Assembly (NCBI GenBank): GCA_029309925.1
Contig: JARKND010000001.1
Coordinates: 1,054,001-1,118,000, forward strand
Direction of reading: 5' to 3'
Origin: Fulvivirgaceae bacterium JP3-4
GTDB lineage: Bacteria > Bacteroidota > Bacteroidia > Cytophagales > Cyclobacteriaceae
Length of the DNA: 64,000 bases
The translations under genes and the position numbers were made by a program. Positions 59,649-64,000 of this stretch are shown in pieces. The notes below the pieces were generated by a model. That model did no database searches, was not told the DNA's origin, and saw nothing but the letters and a program-made list of their open reading frames with translations. How positions within the stretch are numbered: the first letter of the stretch is position 1; every line of letters starts with the position of its first letter.

Positions 59649-62600
59649 ATGAGTGAAGCATTGCTGAAAGCCATTCTCCGCCTGTTTGCCGTTGTTGCGA
59701 AAGAAGGTGAAGTGACACGACAAGAGCGCGATCAGATCAAGAACTTCCTGGAAGAACACCTTAGCAAGGTTGCCGTTGACAATTATCTCAAATTGTTTGA
59801 TGAGTACACCCAGGCCTCATCGGATAAATCAAGTGATGCGGCCTCGATAACTAAACTTTGCGATGAAATCAATCCGCAGCTGACGCAAAAGCAGAAGATC
59901 GTCATTCTTTTAGAACTTACTAGCATTATTCAGGCTGACGGCACCGTGTCGGCAGGCGAAGACAAGCTGCTGAAACTTATCGGTGAGAATTTCAAGGTAA
60001 GTGCCGAAGATGTCGATATGATAAAAACATTTGTCCTGGGAAAGGCGCCATCTGAACTCGATCATGACAAGATTCTCATCATTGATGCTTCGGCAACAGG
60101 ATATCCGAAGGCACGTCACCTGGTCAGACCACACCTCAATGGATTCATTGCCGTACTCTTTCACCAGAAAACTGAGTTGTATTTCATCAAATATTTTGGC
60201 AAGACTGATATCTATCTGAATGGTGTTCCCGTGAAGGCGGGCAAGATCAGTGTGCTTGCTGTGGGAAGTCTTCTGCGCTGGGATAAAGATGATCCTGTGT
60301 ACTACGGACAGATCTTGAATCAGTTTGTGAAGTTCACTGAACACACACGAACATCGTTCGAGGCCTCAAACCTCGTGTTCAAATTCAAGAGCGGGAGGAT
60401 TGGCTTGCGCGATGTAAGCCTTGCAGAAGAATCGGGAAATCTGATTGCATTGATGGGAGGCAGTGGTGCGGGAAAGTCTACGCTCCTGCATGTACTGAAC
60501 GGTTCCGAGAAGCCGGCATCAGGCCAGGTGCTTATCAACGGGATCGATATTCACAAAAATCCCGAAAGGATAGAAGGCGTGATGGGCTTTGTGCCGCAGG
60601 ACGATCTGCTCATCGAAGATCTTACTGTGTACCAGAATCTTTATTATGCAGCGAAACTGTGTTTCAGCAAAAAGTCGGAAGAAGAAATTGACTTTCTAGT
60701 AATGAAGGTATTGGAAGATCTGGGTCTTGCTGAGACCAAGGATCTTAAAGTGGGATCGCCCCTGCAAAAGACCATCAGTGGAGGGCAGCGCAAGCGTCTT
60801 AACATTGGACTTGAATTACTGCGCGAGCCTGCTGTGTTGTTCTGCGATGAACCCACCAGTGGACTGTCGTCACGCGATTCGGAAAATATTATTGACTTGT
60901 TGAAAGAGCTTTCGTTGAAAGGGAAACTCGTATTCGCGGTTATTCACCAGCCATCATCAGATATTTTCAAAATGTTTGACAAGCTTGTGATACTCGATGC
61001 AGGTGGCTACCAGATTTATTACGGAAACCCCGTTGATGCCATCGTATATTTCAAGAAGAGCATCGACATGGTGAACAGCGATGAAGGAGAATGTCACGAA
61101 TGCGGAAATGTAAACCCTGAGCAGATCTTCAACATCATCGAGACAAAGGTGATCAATGAATACGGTCATTTTACAAACGAGCGGAAGATCACTGCACAGC
61201 AATGGAACGACATCTATAAACAGAATTACAGACCATTTGCAGTTGAAAAATCAAATGACCAGCCGCACTCATCGATAGACATTCCTTCAAAAGTAAAACA
61301 GGCGCATTTGTTTTCGATGCGCGACATCACTGCGAAGCTGCACAACAGGCAGTACATGATCATCAACTTACTCGAGGCACCTGTACTTGCTTTTATTCTT
61401 GCATTTATTGTAAGATACTATCACAAGGATGACGTACTGAGTTCGGGTTATCTGTTCTCCAAGAATCTCAATATGCCAGCATACCTTTTCATGAGTGTGA
61501 TCGTGGCGTTATTTATGGGACTGACGGTGAGTGCCGAGGAGATCATTCGCGATAGAAAAATTTTGAAACGCGAGGCTTTTCTTCATCTCAGCCGGATGAG
61601 TTATATCTGTTCGAAAATTTCGATTTTGTTTATCCTGTCCGCGATACAAACTTTCCTTTTCGTGGCCGTTGGAAATTATATTCTTGAGATCAAAGGATTG
61701 TTTTTCGAACATTGGTTTATTCTATTTACGGTTTCATGTTTTGCCAACCTGCTGGGATTGAACATTTCGTCAGCATTCAATTCTGCAGTAACGATCTATA
61801 TCCTCATTCCGCTGCTGCTGATCCCCCAGCTTATTCTCAGTGGCGTGGTCGTTAAGTTTGACAAGCTTAATCCTGCGATCGGCAACACTGCTACGGTTCC
61901 GTTCGTGGGCGATCTGATGGCATCGCGCTGGGCCTTTGAAGCTGCAATGGTGACGCAATTCAAAGACAATCCTTTTGAACGCGAGTTTTATCTCTACGAC
62001 AAAGTGATGGCGAATGCAGACTTCATGAAAGTCTATTTCATTCCGAAGCTTGAGTCGAAGCTTCAGTATTGTCTGAACAACTACAAATCAGGCGATCCGG
62101 AAGTGAAAGAAAACGTGCGGAAGAACCTGGCGTTGATCCGTTACGAGATAGGACAGGAGCTTGAAGCTGTGGGTAAAGATAATTTCGCAACGCTGGACAT
62201 GCTGGTTCCCGAAAAGTTTGATTCAGCTGTGTACCGTGATGTAGCGGCTTTTCAGGAGACACTCAAGGCGTTTTACGTAAAGCGATTCAACAATGCCGAT
62301 CAGCAGAAGGAAAAAAAGATTTTTGAAATGACAAAAACTCCCGAGCTGGAAAAACAATTTGATGAGTTTCGCGAAACATACCACAATGAGACGATCACAG
62401 AGCTTGTGAAGAATACTGCCGAGACCAACCGTATCATTGAGGTAGATGGAAAGCTCATTCAAAAGATTTATCCGATTTACAAAGATCCGGAGCCCGACCA
62501 CATGGTGGATTTCAATGCGCAGTTTTACATGCCCTCTAAGCACTTTTTGCGAAGCAATGTTGATACGTTCTGGTTTAATACCGGTGTGATCTGGTCTATG

Positions 62601-62696
62601 ACTTTGGTTCTGGCCGTCCTATTGTATTTTGATGTATTGCGAAGGATTATAGATGGTATTGGAAACCTGTCGAACCCGTTGAACAGAAGGATGTAG
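59649..62696 (+). CDS. TerB-FHA-like-ABCG fusion transporter
   Basis: A 1015-residue inner-membrane protein of unusual build. Residues 1-130 are helical and TerB-like (AVVAKEGEVTRQERDQIKNF, IIQADGTVSAGEDKLLKLIG); 140-230 resemble an FHA-type beta-sandwich (IDIYLNG, AVGSLLRWD); 235-480 form an ABC ATPase with Walker A MGGSGAGKST (269-278), signature ISGGQRKR and VLFCDEPTSGLSSRD; a Cys pair ECHEC lies around 481; about six membrane helices follow (560-780) and a periplasmic loop (780-990) precedes the last helix. This is the ABCG/White type fused to extra sensors, substrate unknown. Confidence 0.88.
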   Translation: MSEALLKAILRLFAVVAKEGEVTRQERDQIKNFLEEHLSKVAVDNYLKLFDEYTQASSDKSSDAASITKLCDEINPQLTQKQKIVILLELTSIIQADGTVSAGEDKLLKLIGENFKVSAEDVDMIKTFVLGKAPSELDHDKILIIDASATGYPKARHLVRPHLNGFIAVLFHQKTELYFIKYFGKTDIYLNGVPVKAGKISVLAVGSLLRWDKDDPVYYGQILNQFVKFTEHTRTSFEASNLVFKFKSGRIGLRDVSLAEESGNLIALMGGSGAGKSTLLHVLNGSEKPASGQVLINGIDIHKNPERIEGVMGFVPQDDLLIEDLTVYQNLYYAAKLCFSKKSEEEIDFLVMKVLEDLGLAETKDLKVGSPLQKTISGGQRKRLNIGLELLREPAVLFCDEPTSGLSSRDSENIIDLLKELSLKGKLVFAVIHQPSSDIFKMFDKLVILDAGGYQIYYGNPVDAIVYFKKSIDMVNSDEGECHECGNVNPEQIFNIIETKVINEYGHFTNERKITAQQWNDIYKQNYRPFAVEKSNDQPHSSIDIPSKVKQAHLFSMRDITAKLHNRQYMIINLLEAPVLAFILAFIVRYYHKDDVLSSGYLFSKNLNMPAYLFMSVIVALFMGLTVSAEEIIRDRKILKREAFLHLSRMSYICSKISILFILSAIQTFLFVAVGNYILEIKGLFFEHWFILFTVSCFANLLGLNISSAFNSAVTIYILIPLLLIPQLILSGVVVKFDKLNPAIGNTATVPFVGDLMASRWAFEAAMVTQFKDNPFEREFYLYDKVMANADFMKVYFIPKLESKLQYCLNNYKSGDPEVKENVRKNLALIRYEIGQELEAVGKDNFATLDMLVPEKFDSAVYRDVAAFQETLKAFYVKRFNNADQQKEKKIFEMTKTPELEKQFDEFRETYHNETITELVKNTAETNRIIEVDGKLIQKIYPIYKDPEPDHMVDFNAQFYMPSKHFLRSNVDTFWFNTGVIWSMTLVLAVLLYFDVLRRIIDGIGNLSNPLNRRM

Positions 62697-62708
62697 GACT
62701 CATCTGAA

Positions 62709-63473
62709 ATGTTTTTCTTTTTGTCAAAAACGCTTACTTATCTGGTAATGCCACTCACCATTGTGTGTGGTATGTTGATTTACGCGGCAATAACAAAGCA
62801 TCAAAAGAGGAAGAAGATATTTTTCATTACGGGCCTGAGCCTGTTGCTGTTTTTTTCGAACGATTTTGTTGCCAATGAAGTAATGACCGCATGGGAAGTC
62901 GAAGCAAAGCCAATTGCATCATTGAAGAAATATAAGCTCGGCATTGTTCTTACCGGAACGACTATGCACCGGTTTCCCGATGACCGCGTGTACTTTCTGA
63001 AAGGAGCTGATCGCGTAACACACACAGTCCAATTGTACAAGGAGGGGTTGATCAGCAAAATACTCATCAGTGGCGGATCCGGACGGTTGAGAGGAGAACC
63101 GGAGCCTGAAGCGAACAAGTACAGGAAAGTTATGTTGCTGATGGGCGTACCTGATGCTGACATCATTATTGAAAACGAAACGCGCAATACGCACGAGTCA
63201 GCGCTTGAAGTAAAAAAGATGCTGGATCAGCTAATGCTTCGCGGAAGCGATTGTTTAATCATCACATCGGCATTTCACATGAGGAGATCACTCGCATGTT
63301 ACCGAAAAGTTGGGCTTGAAATGGACAGCTTCGCAACGGATTTCTACACCTATCCACGAGACTATCATGTTGATGCATTTGTCGTTCCCCGTGTGGAGGC
63401 AATAGCGGTGTGGCATAAACTCGTGAAGGAGTGGGTTGGATTTGTTGCATACAAGGTTGCGGGGTACATTTGA
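62709..63473 (+). CDS. YdcF-family DUF218 protein
   Basis: A 254-residue membrane protein with two to three N-terminal helices (residues ~8-60) and a DUF218 domain: LGIVLTGTT, RVTHTVQLYKEGLISKILISGGSG and NTHESALEVKKML, then FHMRRSLACYRKVG. Family members (e.g. SanA, ElyC) act on envelope integrity. Starts 12 bases after the ABC fusion stop, so the pair may be cotranscribed. Confidence 0.85.
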   Translation: MFFFLSKTLTYLVMPLTIVCGMLIYAAITKHQKRKKIFFITGLSLLLFFSNDFVANEVMTAWEVEAKPIASLKKYKLGIVLTGTTMHRFPDDRVYFLKGADRVTHTVQLYKEGLISKILISGGSGRLRGEPEPEANKYRKVMLLMGVPDADIIIENETRNTHESALEVKKMLDQLMLRGSDCLIITSAFHMRRSLACYRKVGLEMDSFATDFYTYPRDYHVDAFVVPRVEAIAVWHKLVKEWVGFVAYKVAGYI

Positions 63474-63492
63474 TGTGTATGGAAGCAAATGA

Positions 63493-63524
63493 AAAAGGCA
63501 GCCTATACAAGACTGCCTTTTTTT
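63493..63524. terminator. bidirectional terminator between converging genes
   Basis: AAAAGGCAG (63493-63501) pairs with CTGCCTTTT (63513-63521), flanked by A and T runs on the two sides, serving both the YdcF gene and the minus-strand hydrolase gene. Confidence 0.9.
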
Positions 63525-63544
63525 ATTGGTGTTATTCAGTTTTT

Positions 63545-64000
63545 TTAAGGAAGAGGCAAACCAGTGGCGCCTAGTTTCGCAAGGTTCACCTTTGGAACGG
63601 ATGCGCCAAATTTTGCATTGATTGCATCGATAAACATATTCGCTATAAAACCATAACCACGTGTGTTCGGATGCATACCATCTTCGGAATAGATTCCGGT
63701 AGGCGGATTAATATTCGGGGTTAGTGTAACGCCATTTGCAACAGCAGCCTTTGCTGTAACAAACGCTGTGAACGAAGCATCGATATCTGCCAAAGCGAGA
63801 CGTGTCGCGTTTGCAGCTGCAGCATTTTTAATAGTTGTATTGAAAGCCTGGCGCGCTGCTTCAATCGCTGCAATTTCAGATGGTATGAGCGCATACTGAT
63901 CTGCAAGAGGTACTGCCACTCCGCGAACTGACGAAGCGTTTCCTGGCACCGCTAATGTTCCCAACACACTTCCTGTTGCAAGAGGAATGATGTCTCCAAC
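63545..64000 (-). CDS. SGNH/GDSL hydrolase, C-terminal part
   Basis: The frame is open to the right edge, so the gene is 5'-partial; ~151 C-terminal codons are visible. The last block, DGMHPNTRGYGFIANMFIDAI, holds the Asp-x-x-His catalytic pair of SGNH (GDSL) lipases/esterases. Upstream lies an alanine-rich segment (AARQAFNTTIKNAAAANATR). The Ser and Gly/Asn blocks are outside the window. Probably an exported lipase or esterase; likely surface-attached. Confidence 0.8.
   Translation of the reverse strand, partial: VGDIIPLATGSVLGTLAVPGNASSVRGVAVPLADQYALIPSEIAAIEAARQAFNTTIKNAAAANATRLALADIDASFTAFVTAKAAVANGVTLTPNINPPTGIYSEDGMHPNTRGYGFIANMFIDAINAKFGASVPKVNLAKLGATGLPLP

Noticed and set aside
1-64000. 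tRNA or rRNA genes
   Set aside because: No cloverleaf-compatible segment with a GTTCGAATC-type T-loop was found in the gaps I inspected.

Overview
The window reads as chromosomal DNA of a Bacteroidota member, most likely a pigmented aerobic Cytophagales-like species (inference from gene content, not a database match). Supporting signs are TAnnTTTG-type -7 promoter boxes, a type III glutamine synthetase, a SusC-style TonB receptor with a CarboxypepD-like head, FtsX-type permeases, a GIN-domain (DUF2807) protein, LytTR signalling and a flavobacteria-like carotenoid cluster. I see no rRNA, tRNA, CRISPR array, insertion sequence, prophage or origin.

Layout. 0-3 kb: end of a fucose-type permease, a sugar mutarotase, a self-regulated TetR repressor and FabF. 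2.9-13.4 kb: a histidine kinase and sigma-54 activator facing a MacA/MacB-like efflux operon (adaptor, ATPase, two large permeases, an intrinsic terminator after each of the last three). 13.5-21.7 kb: a carotenoid operon (ECF sigma, crtI, crtB, idi, photolyase, SRPBCC protein, crtZ, lycopene cyclase) beside a MerR/B12-binding regulator, a likely light-controlled zeaxanthin and photoprotection module. 21.7-27.8 kb: a ligase-associated DEXH helicase and its PdeM-type phosphoesterase, separated by a Pit transporter and an esterase. 27.8-35.9 kb: CapA-like protein, outer-membrane proteins, LTA-synthase-like enzyme, amidohydrolase, TerB protein, GIN-domain protein. 36-42.7 kb: glutamine synthetase III, M28 peptidase, alpha/beta hydrolase, S41 protease. 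42.9-47.3 kb: a D-amino-acid/dipeptide operon (small protein, GntP permease, RidA, D-threonine-aldolase-like enzyme, dipeptidase). 47.4-53.2 kb: FabH, a lipoprotein, a ParE-type toxin-antitoxin pair and LeuS. 53.3-64 kb: TonB receptor, secreted helical protein, LytS/LytTR pair, orphan receiver, lipoprotein, a TerB-FHA-like-ABCG fusion, a YdcF protein and the end of an SGNH hydrolase.

The most unusual signal lies between genes. Many gene ends carry short arrays of 7- or 8-base words, each locus with its own word, often starting in or immediately after the stop codon and sometimes immediately before a start codon. At convergent gene ends the two arrays face each other and form inverted repeats. 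The 34.2-34.6 kb gap adds an ~85-bp tandem hairpin repeat, and a REP-like ~30-bp element follows minus-strand gene ends near 29.2 and 44.1 kb. I do not recognise this arrangement as a described element.
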